Of a stretch of 64,000 bases of DNA, positions 7,385 to 17,806 are shown piece after piece. The DNA comes from Thermosynechococcus sp. HN-54 (GTDB taxonomy: Bacteria; Cyanobacteriota; Cyanobacteriia; Thermosynechococcales; Thermosynechococcaceae): positions 2,046,001-2,110,000 of the forward strand of contig NZ_CP098039.1 of the NCBI RefSeq assembly GCF_023650955.1, written 5' to 3'. The notes beneath the pieces were generated by a model that did not search any database, was not told the origin of the DNA, and saw nothing but the letters and a program-made list of their open reading frames with translations. Within the stretch, counting starts at the first letter, position 1; every line of letters begins with the position of its first letter. The translations under genes were made by a program, and so were the position numbers.

Positions 7385-8272
7385 TCACGCTTCTGGGGTT
7401 GGCGCGGTGTCTGCTGCATGATAGGAGCTACGCACCAGCGGCCCGGATTGCACGTGGGAAAAGCCGAGTTCGCGGGCAATGTGACCCAAGTTCTCAAATT
7501 CTTGGGGCGTCCAATACTTGACCACCGGCAAGTGATGCAAAGAGGGGGGCAGATATTGTCCCAAAGTCAGGCGATCGCACCCCACGGCTCGTAAATCTTT
7601 TAGGGTTTGAATCACCTCTGCCTCGGTTTCTCCCAAACCTAACATCAAGCCCGACTTGGTGGGAAGGTGGGGATTCAGTTCCTTCACAGTGGCCAATACG
7701 CGCAGTGAACTCTCATAGGTGGCGCCACGGCGCACCGGACCTTGTAGGCGGCGTACGGTTTCGAGGTTGTGGTTGTAGCAGGCAGGCTGTGCTGCCACAA
7801 TTTGGGCAATGCAGTCCCGTTGGCTCAAGCGTCCCCGATCCATGCGAAAGTCGGGGGTGAGGACTTCGATTTCCGTGTGGGGGCAGCGTTGGCGAATGGC
7901 GTGCATCGTAGCCACAAATTGACCTGCCCCCTGATCCGCCAAGTCATCGCGAGCCACAGAGGTTAAAACCACATAGCGCAATCCCAAGGTAGCCACAGCA
8001 GCCGCGATTTTTGCGGGTTCCTCTGGATCAACCGCAGCAGGAGCATGGCCTTTCTCCACTTGGCAAAAGGCACAGGCACGGGTACAGGTGGCGCCCAAGA
8101 GCAAAAAGGTGGCGGTTTTTTGGGCATAGCATTCACCGCGATTGGGACAGCGTCCCTCTTCGCAAATGGTGTGAATCCCATACTGGCGCACCAGTCGTTG
8201 CACGGTGGAGATCTCACTGGCTTTGCCAAGGGGTTTGCGCAGCCACGGCGGCAGGGGTTGGGAGACGGTCAT
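7385..8272 (-). CDS. lipA: Lipoyl synthase
   Basis: Radical-SAM enzyme that inserts two sulfur atoms into protein-bound octanoyl groups to make lipoyl cofactor for pyruvate dehydrogenase and glycine cleavage. The auxiliary 4Fe-4S cluster ligands are in [12 protein letters not shown] (about 35-46) and the SAM cluster motif CTRACAFC is at about 62-69. Further family marks are [27 protein letters not shown] and the C-terminal RSSYHA serine. The length of 295 is normal. The ATG is at 8272. It is monocistronic by appearance: a convergent neighbour ends 12 bp away and por starts divergently 172 bp upstream. No sign of damage. Confidence 0.96.
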   Translation of the reverse strand: MTVSQPLPPWLRKPLGKASEISTVQRLVRQYGIHTICEEGRCPNRGECYAQKTATFLLLGATCTRACAFCQVEKGHAPAAVDPEEPAKIAAAVATLGLRYVVLTSVARDDLADQGAGQFVATMHAIRQRCPHTEIEVLTPDFRMDRGRLSQRDCIAQIVAAQPACYNHNLETVRRLQGPVRRGATYESSLRVLATVKELNPHLPTKSGLMLGLGETEAEVIQTLKDLRAVGCDRLTLGQYLPPSLHHLPVVKYWTPQEFENLGHIARELGFSHVQSGPLVRSSYHAADTAPTPEA

Positions 8273-8414
8273 AGAGTGGGGTTAATCCTGAAAATAGGGG
8301 AGAAGCGAACTAGATACAAAACTTGATTAACTATCGAGTCTATTTATTAAGTAACTGTAAATGATTGCCACGGGTACGCTTAGGGGGCGATCGCTTCTAT
8401 GGCACCATTAATAG

Positions 8415-9413
<999 letters not shown>

Positions 9414-9492
9414 AAGTTAACACCTTCTTCCATTCCTCTGGCTGAGCTTGCCGCTATCGTGGAAGTGATCCTTGCCATTGCAGGATGGATGT

Positions 9493-10935
9493 ATGTCACA
9501 GCAAGATTTTGGCGTCATTGGCCTTGCCGTCATGGGGGAAAACCTTGCCCTCAATGTGGAGCGCAATGGCTTCTCAGTGGCGGTCTATAACCGCACCCCC
9601 GCCCGCACCGAGGCTTTTATGGCGGAACGAGCCGCAGGCCGTCGCTTCAAGGCCACCTATAGTCTTGAGGAATTTGTGGCGTCACTGTCGCGTCCGCGGC
9701 GGATTTTGGCGATGGTCAAAGCCGGCCAGCCGGTGGATGACCTGATCCAGCAACTCAAACCGCTCCTTGAGCCGGGGGACATTCTCATTGATGGTGGCAA
9801 CTCCCTCTACACTGATACAGAGCGGCGGGTGGCAGAGATGGAGGCGGCAGGGCTGTGCTTCTTTGGTATGGGGGTCAGCGGTGGTGAAGAAGGTGCCCTC
9901 AATGGCCCAAGTCTGATGCCCGGTGGCAGTCGTGAGGCCTATCAAGCTTTAGAACCCATCCTCACAAAAATTGCAGCGCAAGTGGACGATGGCCCCTGTG
10001 TCACCTACATTGGGCCGGGGGGATCGGGGCACTTTGTGAAGATGGTGCACAATGGCATTGAGTATGGTGATATGCAGCTCATTGCTGAAGCCTATGACCT
10101 ACTGAAAAACCTCCTTGGCCTCAATCACCAGCAGCTCCATGAGGTCTTCCAAAGCTGGAATGCAACCCCTGAACTCAACTCATTTTTGATTGAAATTACC
10201 AGTCAGATTTTCACCTATATTGACCCCGAAACCCACTTGCCCCTAGTGGATGTGATTGTGGATGCGGCAGGTCAAAAGGGAACCGGGCGCTGGACGGTGG
10301 AAAGTGCCCTTGAAATGGGGGTGGCGATTCCAACAATTACTGCTGCTGTGAATGCTCGCATTATGTCCTCCCTCAAAGCGGAACGGATGGCGGCAGCCCA
10401 GGTCCTCCCCGGACCGGTGGCTCACTTTAGCGGCAATCGGGAAGACTTTATCAACAAAATTCGCGATGCCCTCTACTGCTCCAAGATCTGCTCCTATGCC
10501 CAAGGCATGGCTCTGATTGCCAAAGGCTCCCAAGAACTGTTTGATAACCAACTCAACCTGAGTGAGATTGCCCGCATTTGGAAGGGGGGCTGCATTATTC
10601 GCGCTGGCTTCCTGAATAAAATTAAGCAGGCCTATAGCGAAAATCCCCAACTGGCCAATTTACTGCTGGCGCCGGAGTTTCGCCAAACCATTCTCGATAA
10701 ACAGGCGGCGTGGCGGGAGGTTCTCGTAGAAGCAACCCGTGCGGGAATTGCGGTACCGGCCTTTGGAGCATCGTTGGAGTACTTCGATAGTTATCGGCGC
10801 GATCGCCTGCCGCAAAATCTGACGCAAGCGCAACGGGACTTCTTTGGTGCCCACACCTACGAGCGCATTGATAAGCCGGGAACTTTTCATACCGAGTGGG
10901 TGCCGATTCGGGAGGCGGGGAAGGCCTCTGTTTGA
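9493..10935 (+). CDS. gnd: 6-phosphogluconate dehydrogenase (decarboxylating)
   Basis: Oxidative pentose-phosphate pathway enzyme of 480 residues, converting 6-phosphogluconate and NADP+ to ribulose 5-phosphate, CO2 and NADPH. The NADP fold starts GLAVMGENLALNVERNG (about 8-24), with NRTPART behind it. The substrate-site signature is in GPGGSGHFVKMVHNGIEY (Lys and Asn near residue 185), and QKGTGRWT begins the all-helical domain. The C-terminal tail has the typical RRDRLPQNL and AHTYER. The start chosen is ATG at 9493 with AGGA 8 nt upstream; a TTG at 9472 is in frame but unlikely. It is transcribed in the same direction as por with an 80-bp gap. Confidence 0.95.
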   Translation: MSQQDFGVIGLAVMGENLALNVERNGFSVAVYNRTPARTEAFMAERAAGRRFKATYSLEEFVASLSRPRRILAMVKAGQPVDDLIQQLKPLLEPGDILIDGGNSLYTDTERRVAEMEAAGLCFFGMGVSGGEEGALNGPSLMPGGSREAYQALEPILTKIAAQVDDGPCVTYIGPGGSGHFVKMVHNGIEYGDMQLIAEAYDLLKNLLGLNHQQLHEVFQSWNATPELNSFLIEITSQIFTYIDPETHLPLVDVIVDAAGQKGTGRWTVESALEMGVAIPTITAAVNARIMSSLKAERMAAAQVLPGPVAHFSGNREDFINKIRDALYCSKICSYAQGMALIAKGSQELFDNQLNLSEIARIWKGGCIIRAGFLNKIKQAYSENPQLANLLLAPEFRQTILDKQAAWREVLVEATRAGIAVPAFGASLEYFDSYRRDRLPQNLTQAQRDFFGAHTYERIDKPGTFHTEWVPIREAGKASV

Positions 10936-11071
10936 GAGGCATGGCTGAAGTGAAATCAGCTCTGTGCTAAGGGGGCGGTGCTTTAGATTATTTTAAGAAT
11001 GAGGCGAGTCATGCCCTTCTGCGGGGGCGATCGCCCGCTAGCAGTCTGCACCTTGGGGAGGCCAAGAACCC

Positions 11072-12841
11072 TTGCATCCGTTTATCCGACTCCTGCGCCA
11101 CAGCCAACGCTACCAACGCCAAGTTTGGCAAGCCTCCCTCTGCTCTGTGCTCAACAAAATTTTTGACCTCGCTCCTCCCGTCTTGATTGGGATTGCCGTG
11201 GATTTGGTGGTGAAGCGGCAGGATTCTCTCTTCGCCCGCTGGGGGCTGGCGACCTTTGAGCAGCAATTGTTGGCCTTGGCGGGGCTGTCGTTTGTGATTT
11301 GGAGCTTGGAATCGCTCTTTGAGTATGCCTATGCCCGCAGTTGGCGCAACCTAGCCCAGCAGATTCAACACGACTTGCGCCTTGAGACCTATGCCCATGT
11401 CCAAGAGATGGATTTGGCCTTTTTTGAGGAGCGCAGCAGTGGCGTGTTGCTCTCGATTCTCAACGATGACATTAACCAACTAGAGCGATTTCTAGATGGC
11501 GGTGCCAACGAAATTTTGCAAGTGACGACCACCGTTCTCGTCATTGGTGGTATTTTCTTCTACCTAGCGCCCAATGTGGCGATCTGGGGCATGCTGCCGA
11601 TGCCCTTTATTCTTTGGGGATCCGTGCTTTTTCAGCGGCGACTGGCGCCTCGCTATGCGGATGTGCGGGAAAAGGCGGGACTCCTCAATGAACGCTTGGC
11701 CAACAACATCACGGGCATTCAAACGATCAAAAGCTTTACTGCGGAAGCCTACGAATTGGAGCGTCTGCGCTGGGATAGTGACGCCTACCAACAGAGCAAT
11801 CGTCGTGCGATTCGCCTCAGTGCTGCCTACATTCCCCTGATTCGCTTTGTGATTTTATTTGGCTTTACGGGCACCTTGGTGCTGGGAGGCTTTGCGGCTT
11901 TTCAGGGACGCTTGGATGTGGGTGCCTATAGCACAATGGTCTATCTCATTCAACGCTTGCTCTGGCCCTTGACCCGTTTGGGGGAAACCCTCGATCAGTA
12001 TCAGCGCGCCATGGCCTCAACGCAGCGGGTGCTAAATTTGCTGGAAACGCCAGTCACGATCTGTACGGGCGATCGCCCCCTTGATCCGCGCCATGTCAAA
12101 GGGGAGGTGCGCTTTGAATCCGTCAGCTTTGCCTATGCTGGCCGTGCCCCCGTGCTGAAAAATGTCAGTTTGCATGTGCCTGCGGGTCAGACAATCGCCA
12201 TTGTCGGCTCTACGGGATCCGGCAAAAGTACCCTTGTGAAATTGTTACTGCGGTTCTATGAGGTACAGCAGGGGCGCATCCTCATTGATGGGGTAGATAT
12301 TCGCGAGTATCGGCTGCGGGATTTGCGCGGCGTCATTGGTTGGGTGAGTCAAGATGTCTTTCTGTTCCATGGCACCGTCTTTGAAAACATTGCCTATGGC
12401 AGTCCGGAAGCAACCCTTGCCGACGTTATCCACGCGGCAAAACTGGCTGAAGCCCATGACTTCATTGAGCAACTCCCCCAAGGTTATGACACGGTGGTGG
12501 GTGAACGCGGACAAAAACTCTCCGGCGGTCAGCGGCAGCGGCTGGCGATCGCCCGCACGATTCTCAAAGACCCACCCATTCTGGTGCTCGATGAGGCCAC
12601 CTCGGCGGTAGATAATGAAACCGAAGCCGCCATCCAGCGATCGCTAGCGCACATTACCGCCCATCGCACCACCATTGCCATTGCCCACCGCCTCTCGACC
12701 ATTCGCCACGCCGACTGCATTTACGTTCTAGAGCACGGCGAAATCGTTGAACAGGGAACGCACGAGGCACTCTTGGCGCAGCAGGGCGTCTATTATGGCC
12801 TCTGGCAAGTACAAGCTGGCCAGCTCCTCCCTGAAGATTAG
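11072..12841 (+). CDS. ABC exporter half-transporter (permease fused to ATPase)
   Basis: Inner-membrane export protein of 589 residues with six predicted membrane helices (about 20-300) and a nucleotide-binding domain (about 335-585). The ATPase motifs are Walker [11 protein letters not shown]-loop WVSQDVFL, signature [13 protein letters not shown], Walker [13 protein letters not shown] and H-loop [12 protein letters not shown]. It resembles MsbA/lipid or multidrug exporters that act as homodimers or paired half-transporters; the substrate cannot be told. The start is TTG at 11072 with GGGGAGG about 11 nt upstream, and no better ATG precedes the conserved [18 protein letters not shown]. Its stop overlaps the stop of glgB by 4 bp on the opposite strand. 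Confidence 0.88.
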   Translation: MHPFIRLLRHSQRYQRQVWQASLCSVLNKIFDLAPPVLIGIAVDLVVKRQDSLFARWGLATFEQQLLALAGLSFVIWSLESLFEYAYARSWRNLAQQIQHDLRLETYAHVQEMDLAFFEERSSGVLLSILNDDINQLERFLDGGANEILQVTTTVLVIGGIFFYLAPNVAIWGMLPMPFILWGSVLFQRRLAPRYADVREKAGLLNERLANNITGIQTIKSFTAEAYELERLRWDSDAYQQSNRRAIRLSAAYIPLIRFVILFGFTGTLVLGGFAAFQGRLDVGAYSTMVYLIQRLLWPLTRLGETLDQYQRAMASTQRVLNLLETPVTICTGDRPLDPRHVKGEVRFESVSFAYAGRAPVLKNVSLHVPAGQTIAIVGSTGSGKSTLVKLLLRFYEVQQGRILIDGVDIREYRLRDLRGVIGWVSQDVFLFHGTVFENIAYGSPEATLADVIHAAKLAEAHDFIEQLPQGYDTVVGERGQKLSGGQRQRLAIARTILKDPPILVLDEATSAVDNETEAAIQRSLAHITAHRTTIAIAHRLSTIRHADCIYVLEHGEIVEQGTHEALLAQQGVYYGLWQVQAGQLLPED

Positions 12842-15138
12842 GGCGTGAGGTGATAGCGTGCCCGCTCCGCCGCTGTCTTTTCGCGATCTAGTTTCAAGAT
12901 CAGCACTGCCAAGGGGGGCAAACACAGATCAAGGGAGTAGCGACGGTTGTGGTAAGGCCATTCATCAGCCCATTTACCGCCCAAGTTGCCCATATTGCTA
13001 CCGCCATACTCGCGGGCATCACTGTTAAACAATTCCCTATAGAAACCATGCTCCGGCACACCAATGCGGTAGTGGCTATGGGGCTGTGGCGTAAAGTTAC
13101 AGACGACAACGACAAAATCTTGGTAGTCCTTGTCCCAACGGATGAAGGACACGACACTGTGGCGGTTGTCACTACAATCAATCCACTCAAAGCCCTCCGA
13201 TTTGAAATCTTGGGTATAGAGGGCAGGTTGTGAACGATAGAGGCGGTTCAGATCCTCAAAGAAGCGTTTGGTTTGCTGGTGGGGTTCGTATTGCAGCAGG
13301 TGCCACTCTAAATCACTCCAGACATTCCACTCGCTCCATTGGGCAAACTCCATCCCCATGAACATTGTTTTCTTGCCGGGATGGGTGAACATGTAGGCAA
13401 ATAAACAGCGCAGATTGGCGAATTTCTGCCAGCGATCGCCCGGCATTTTGCCAATGATGTTACTCTTGCCATGTACCACCTCATCGTGGGAGAGCGCCAG
13501 CATGAAGTTTTCACTGTGGTGGTACCACATACTAAACGTGACATTGTTTTGGTGGAACTGGCGGAACCACGGATCCATGCTGAAGTAGTCAAGAATATCG
13601 TGCATCCAACCCATATTCCACTTCAGGTTGAAGCCTAATCCCCCCATGTAGGTGGGCCAAGAGACCATCGGCCAAGCCGTTGACTCCTCAGCGATCGAGA
13701 GAATTCCCGGAAAGTAGCTAAAGATCACGTGGTTGACTTGGCGCAGGAAGTTGGCCGCCTCCAAATTCTCGCGTCCCCCATATTCATTAGGAATCCACTC
13801 GCCCTCCTTGCGGGCATAGTCAAGATAGAGCATCGAGGCCACGGCATCTACGCGAATGCCATCAATGTGGTACTTGTCAAACCAAAAGAGGGCATTGGCC
13901 ACGAGAAAATTGCGCACCTCATGGCGACCGTAGTTAAAGACAAGGGTGCCCCATTCCTTGTGTTCGCCCTTACGCGGATCCGCATGCTCATAGAGGTGGG
14001 TACCATCAAAGAACGCCAGCCCATGGCCATCCTTGGGAAAGTGCCCCGGCACCCAATCAACAATGACGCCAATACCGTTTTGGTGGCACTGATCTACGAA
14101 ATACATGAAGTCTTGGGGACTGCCATAGCGAGAGGTGGGGGCGTAGTAGCCAGTGACTTGATAGCCCCAAGAGCCATCAAAGGGATGCTCAGCAATGGGC
14201 AAGAGTTCGATGTGGGTGTAGCCCAGTTCTTTAACGTAGGGAATCAGTTTGGCCGCGAGTTCGCGATAGGTGAGAAAGCGTGCCCAAGGCTTGAGTTCTG
14301 CCACCTGCACGGGTTCTTGGGGTTTACCATCGGCACCAATGGGCGGATCGTCCATCGAGGCATGGAGCCACGATCCTAAATGCACTTCAAAGACGGAAAT
14401 TGGTTGCGTCAGCGGGTCAGTGTGCCGCCGTTTTTCCAGCCAGTCATTATCACCCCATTCGTAGCTATTGAGATCGGTAACAATGGAAGCAGTCTTGGGT
14501 CGCGGTTCTTGGTAGAAGCCGTAGGGATCTGATTTTTCGTAGATGTGGCCGTCTTGGTTCTTAATTTCGTACTTGTAGTGCTCGCCCACACCTAAGCCGG
14601 GGATAAAGAGTTCCCAGATGCCATTGCCGCGCCGTGCCATTTGGTGCTTGCGGCCATCCCAGTGGTTAAAGTTGCCAATGACAGAGACATTGCGGGCATT
14701 GGGTGCCCAGACGGCAAAATACACTCCTGCAACGCCATCGACTGTGAGCAGGTGTGCCCCAAGTTTTTCATAAATGCGGTGGTGATTGCCCTCGGCAAAG
14801 AGGTGGATGTCAAAATCGGTGAGTTTGGAAGAGCGAAACGCGTAGGGATCGTAGATCACCCGCTCGTGGCCATTTTCATAAATTTTCAGTTGATAATTAT
14901 TCAGTTGGGGCAAGGGAATACGGCATTCAAAAAAGTGGGGGTGATGAACCGGCGTCATCGGATACTCTTGTCGCTGCTCTGGACAGAGGACACTCACCCG
15001 TTCGGCATTTGGTAAATAGGCGCGTACCGCCCACACGGATTGGCCATTTTCATGAATCTGGTGACATCCCAAAATTTCAAAGGGGTCATGGTGCCGGTTG
15101 GAAACAATGCGGTCAATCTGTTCGGGCGAAACGGTCAT
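12838..15138 (-). CDS. glgB: 1,4-alpha-glucan branching enzyme
   Basis: GH13 branching enzyme of 766 residues that makes alpha-1,6 branches in glycogen. Two N-terminal carbohydrate-binding segments are followed by the catalytic barrel from about 235. Landmarks are [14 protein letters not shown], the nucleophile region [15 protein letters not shown], the acid/base Glu in [10 protein letters not shown] and the transition-state stabiliser in SHDEVVHGK. The C-terminal all-beta domain ends near VLILKLDRE. The length is right for the cyanobacterial enzyme and the ATG is at 15138. It is monocistronic in appearance, ending tail-to-tail with the ABC exporter. It lies near the sucrose-phosphate synthase but on the other strand, so common control is not implied. 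Confidence 0.96.
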   Translation of the reverse strand: MTVSPEQIDRIVSNRHHDPFEILGCHQIHENGQSVWAVRAYLPNAERVSVLCPEQRQEYPMTPVHHPHFFECRIPLPQLNNYQLKIYENGHERVIYDPYAFRSSKLTDFDIHLFAEGNHHRIYEKLGAHLLTVDGVAGVYFAVWAPNARNVSVIGNFNHWDGRKHQMARRGNGIWELFIPGLGVGEHYKYEIKNQDGHIYEKSDPYGFYQEPRPKTASIVTDLNSYEWGDNDWLEKRRHTDPLTQPISVFEVHLGSWLHASMDDPPIGADGKPQEPVQVAELKPWARFLTYRELAAKLIPYVKELGYTHIELLPIAEHPFDGSWGYQVTGYYAPTSRYGSPQDFMYFVDQCHQNGIGVIVDWVPGHFPKDGHGLAFFDGTHLYEHADPRKGEHKEWGTLVFNYGRHEVRNFLVANALFWFDKYHIDGIRVDAVASMLYLDYARKEGEWIPNEYGGRENLEAANFLRQVNHVIFSYFPGILSIAEESTAWPMVSWPTYMGGLGFNLKWNMGWMHDILDYFSMDPWFRQFHQNNVTFSMWYHHSENFMLALSHDEVVHGKSNIIGKMPGDRWQKFANLRCLFAYMFTHPGKKTMFMGMEFAQWSEWNVWSDLEWHLLQYEPHQQTKRFFEDLNRLYRSQPALYTQDFKSEGFEWIDCSDNRHSVVSFIRWDKDYQDFVVVVCNFTPQPHSHYRIGVPEHGFYRELFNSDAREYGGSNMGNLGGKWADEWPYHNRRYSLDLCLPPLAVLILKLDREKTAAERARYHLTP

Positions 15139-15221
15139 ATTTTTATACTTTCGTAAAATATGGGGACAATACTATAGAAAAGTTAACAATCAGAATGCTC
15201 CCCTTGACAAGGGCATAGAAG

Positions 15222-16331
15222 CTATTTCTCTGGTTTCTCTTGATCGGCGGCGTGGGCTAGGAGTCCTTTGAGTAGCTCTGGCAATAGGCTCGGTCCTTGG
15301 TAAATCCAACCAGTGTAGAGTTGCACCAGTGTCGCACCGGCCGCTAGTTTTTCGATGACATCCTCTGGCGTGAAAATCCCCCCCACCCCAATAATCGGCA
15401 GAGTGCCGTGGGTCTGTTCGTGGATAAAGCGAATGACAGCAGTCGCGCGATCGCGCAAGGGTGCCCCACTGAGACCGCCGGCCTCATCTGCGGGCGATCG
15501 CCCCGTTTGGGGAATGATCCGGGTCTTTAATCCTTCCCGTGCCACGGTGGTGTTGGTGGCGACAATTCCCGACAATTCATAGGTTTGAATCAGATCAAGA
15601 ATGGCGGCAATCTGCTCCCAACTCAAGTCCGGCGCAATTTTCAGGAGCAGGGGTTTGCGGGGGGTATTCGCCGCTTGTAGTGCCTCCAGAATCGGTGCCA
15701 GTTGTGCCTTGGCTTGGAGATCCCGCAATCCCGGTGTGTTGGGAGAACTCACGTTGATTACAAAATAATCCCCTAAGGGATGGAGTCGGCGAAAGCTGGC
15801 CAGATAGTCCTCTTTGGCAGATTCCAAGGGGGTAATTTTTGACTTGCCTAAGTTAATCCCAATGGGAATCCTAGGGCGGGGCGATCGCTCCAAAAGGGCA
15901 GCCATGGCTTCTGCCCCAGCATTATTAAACCCCATGCGATTGATGGCAGCGCGATCGGCCGGTAGGCGAAAAAGGCGCGGACGCGGATTTCCCGCTTGTG
16001 GCTGCCAAGTGACGGTGCCCAACTCCGCAAAGCCAAAACCAAAGGCCGACCAGACACTACGGGCGACCCCATTCTTATCAAATCCTGCCGCCAAACCAAT
16101 GGGATTGGGAAAGCGGAGTCCCCACACCTGCCGTTCTAAACGCGGATCTGAAAGGGCATACCGTTGCTGAAGTTGCTGCCGCAGCCAAGTGCTCAGGGCA
16201 CGATCCTGATTGAGCCACCCACAGAGGGAGATAAACTGCTGGTGCAAAAATTCTGGATCCGCCTGCAACCCAGAAAAAAGAAGTGGCCGCAGCAGGTGCC
16301 GATAGGGATCAATGGCCATCCAGACTGCCAT
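15222..16331 (-). CDS. pyrD: Dihydroorotate dehydrogenase (quinone), class 2
   Basis: FMN flavoprotein of pyrimidine synthesis that oxidises dihydroorotate with quinone at the membrane. The 369 residues include the N-terminal helical extension of class 2 enzymes. Motifs are GLAAGFDKNGVA, ELGTVTWQPQAGNPRPRLFR, the phosphate loops ININLGKSK and NVSSPNTPGLR (with the catalytic serine of class 2 in the SSPNTPG segment), and the C-terminal FMN loops NTTVARE and IIGVGGIFTPED. A second Met four codons in (MAIDPYRHLL) is an alternative start. Its 3' neighbour glgB begins 83 nt away on the same strand. Confidence 0.95.
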   Translation of the reverse strand: MAVWMAIDPYRHLLRPLLFSGLQADPEFLHQQFISLCGWLNQDRALSTWLRQQLQQRYALSDPRLERQVWGLRFPNPIGLAAGFDKNGVARSVWSAFGFGFAELGTVTWQPQAGNPRPRLFRLPADRAAINRMGFNNAGAEAMAALLERSPRPRIPIGINLGKSKITPLESAKEDYLASFRRLHPLGDYFVINVSSPNTPGLRDLQAKAQLAPILEALQAANTPRKPLLLKIAPDLSWEQIAAILDLIQTYELSGIVATNTTVAREGLKTRIIPQTGRSPADEAGGLSGAPLRDRATAVIRFIHEQTHGTLPIIGVGGIFTPEDVIEKLAAGATLVQLYTGWIYQGPSLLPELLKGLLAHAADQEKPEK

Positions 16332-16369
16332 TCCCCCACCTAAAGGGGTTAATGGTCAACACTGTGACC

Positions 16370-16912
16370 CTAGTCCAGATAGCCCATAAGGACGGGTGAA
16401 TCATCAATGATATTGGAAGCCACAGGACGTTCCCCAGCGGAATAATAGGTTTCAGCAATGTGCAGACCGCTGGTGGTAATCGGACGAATACCCATCCAAT
16501 TCACTGTTTCGACAATTTCAAAGTCATCGGCAGCCACGGGGCGCACCCCCATGATGTTCAGGGTTTCAACCACACGGAAATTGGTCGCCACAATGGGGCG
16601 AATACCCGCAGAGTTGATGCTGTCGTAGATTTGTAGGCCACTGCTGAGCACAGGACGCTCGCCGGCATCTTTGATCATGTGCACCACTTGCACGGGACTG
16701 GCTTCAATGGGACGCAAGCCGGCACTATTAAAGGTTTGCCACACCACGATGTCACTAGCTGTAGTCGTGCCTGCGGGGGCAAGAGCGGTTTTTTCAGCCA
16801 AGGAGACCATTTGACCGCTATTTTCTTTGGCGGGCGGGTTGCTGCGACGGGCGGGACGGGCAGCTTTAGCTGTGGGTTCTTCAGGGGGTGGGGTTTGAGG
16901 CGTTTCAGTCAT
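16370..16912 (-). CDS. Cyanobacterial conserved hypothetical protein with about six 19-residue GxRP repeats
   Basis: Protein of 180 residues, not assigned to a known function. Residues 1-55 are low-complexity (Pro, Ala, Lys). Residues about 58-170 are built from roughly six repeats of 19 residues. Each has an [AM]-G-x-R-P-[IV] turn followed by a short strand and a helix-like [IV]-x-[ED]-[TS] segment (AGLRPIEAS, AGERPVLSS, AGIRPIVAT, MGVRPVAAD, MGIRPITTS, AGERPVASN). There is no signal peptide or membrane helix. The ATG is at 16912. It sits alone between pyrD and the CbiO-like ATPase, with the same orientation as both. The repeat regularity suggests a small solenoid or beta-propeller-like fold; this is inference. 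Confidence 0.75.
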   Translation of the reverse strand: MTETPQTPPPEEPTAKAARPARRSNPPAKENSGQMVSLAEKTALAPAGTTTASDIVVWQTFNSAGLRPIEASPVQVVHMIKDAGERPVLSSGLQIYDSINSAGIRPIVATNFRVVETLNIMGVRPVAADDFEIVETVNWMGIRPITTSGLHIAETYYSAGERPVASNIIDDSPVLMGYLD

Positions 16913-17056
16913 GGCGATCGCTCCTAATGCAATAATTCAATCCTACAGGTGAATTTGTATGCAAGCATTCTATATCCCTAGTCCTTAGATCATAGCAGCC
17001 CAAGAGGGGTGCCAGTGGTTTGAGAGATCCCTTTCGGCGCAGGAACAGTTGGCTTT

Positions 17057-17743
17057 TCAAGCGTGCAGCAGGGGCATCATGTCGCTGGGTGCCCCTTGGC
17101 CAATCACTTTGCCGCGCTCAAGAACAATGGCACCATCCGCTTGCGCCAGTTCATCGAGACGATGGGTGACCCACAGCGCGGTGATCCCTTGGGTGTTGAC
17201 CAGTTGCCGCACGTAGCCCAAGAGTTCCCGCTGACTATCGGGGTCAAGGAGTGCCGTGGGTTCATCGAGCAATAGCACCCGACAGTGGCGAGCGATCGCC
17301 CCGGCAATGGCCACCCGTTGTTTTTGACCACCACTGAGGGCATAGATGGGACGGCGTTCTAGACCCTGTAAATTCACCGCTTGCAGGGCTGCACTCACGC
17401 GCTCGCGCACCTGCCAATAGTTAAGAGCCTCACCATTGAGACTAAAGGCAATATCGGCACCGACACTGGGCATCACCAGTTGGTGATCGGGATTTTGAAA
17501 GACAAAACCAAGGGGTTGCTCCACATAGACCTCGCCACTTTGAGGTTGCAAAAGCCCCCCCAAAATACGGACCAACGTTGATTTGCCACTGCCATTGCGG
17601 CCAAGGAGCATCCACAGTTGCCCTTTGGGAATGTCCAGTGAGACCCGATCTAGAACCAACGCCTCTGGCGACCAGCCAAAAGAAACATCTTTGAGATGAA
17701 TGGCCGCAGGGATTGCCGCCATGGGTTTTTGGACAATGCTCAT
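17057..17743 (-). CDS. CbiO/EcfA-like ABC transporter ATP-binding protein
   Basis: Stand-alone ATPase subunit of 228 residues. It has Walker A GRNGSGKST (about 48-56), Q-loop VFQNPDHQL, signature ALSGGQKQRVAIAGAIA, Walker B VLLLDEPTALLD and H-loop WVTHRLDEL. The FQNPDHQ stretch is characteristic of energy-coupling-factor (cobalt or vitamin) transporter ATPases. No membrane subunit lies nearby, so its partner is elsewhere and the substrate is unknown. I used the ATG at 17743 (MSIVQKP). The frame stays open upstream, but that would run across the start region of the divergent sucrose-phosphate synthase gene. The two genes share a 63-bp divergent promoter region. Confidence 0.85.
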   Translation of the reverse strand: MSIVQKPMAAIPAAIHLKDVSFGWSPEALVLDRVSLDIPKGQLWMLLGRNGSGKSTLVRILGGLLQPQSGEVYVEQPLGFVFQNPDHQLVMPSVGADIAFSLNGEALNYWQVRERVSAALQAVNLQGLERRPIYALSGGQKQRVAIAGAIARHCRVLLLDEPTALLDPDSQRELLGYVRQLVNTQGITALWVTHRLDELAQADGAIVLERGKVIGQGAPSDMMPLLHA

Positions 17744-17806
17744 GTTTTTCGGTAGGGTGAGGATGACCCCCAATTGGGTTGTCGTGCACCAAGTAAGGGA
17801 GCGGCT

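Noticed and set aside
10936-11071. tRNA or other stable RNA in this and other short gaps
   Set aside because: No cloverleaf, T-loop GTTC pattern, rRNA, tmRNA, RNase P or SRP RNA signature was recognised in any gap of the window.
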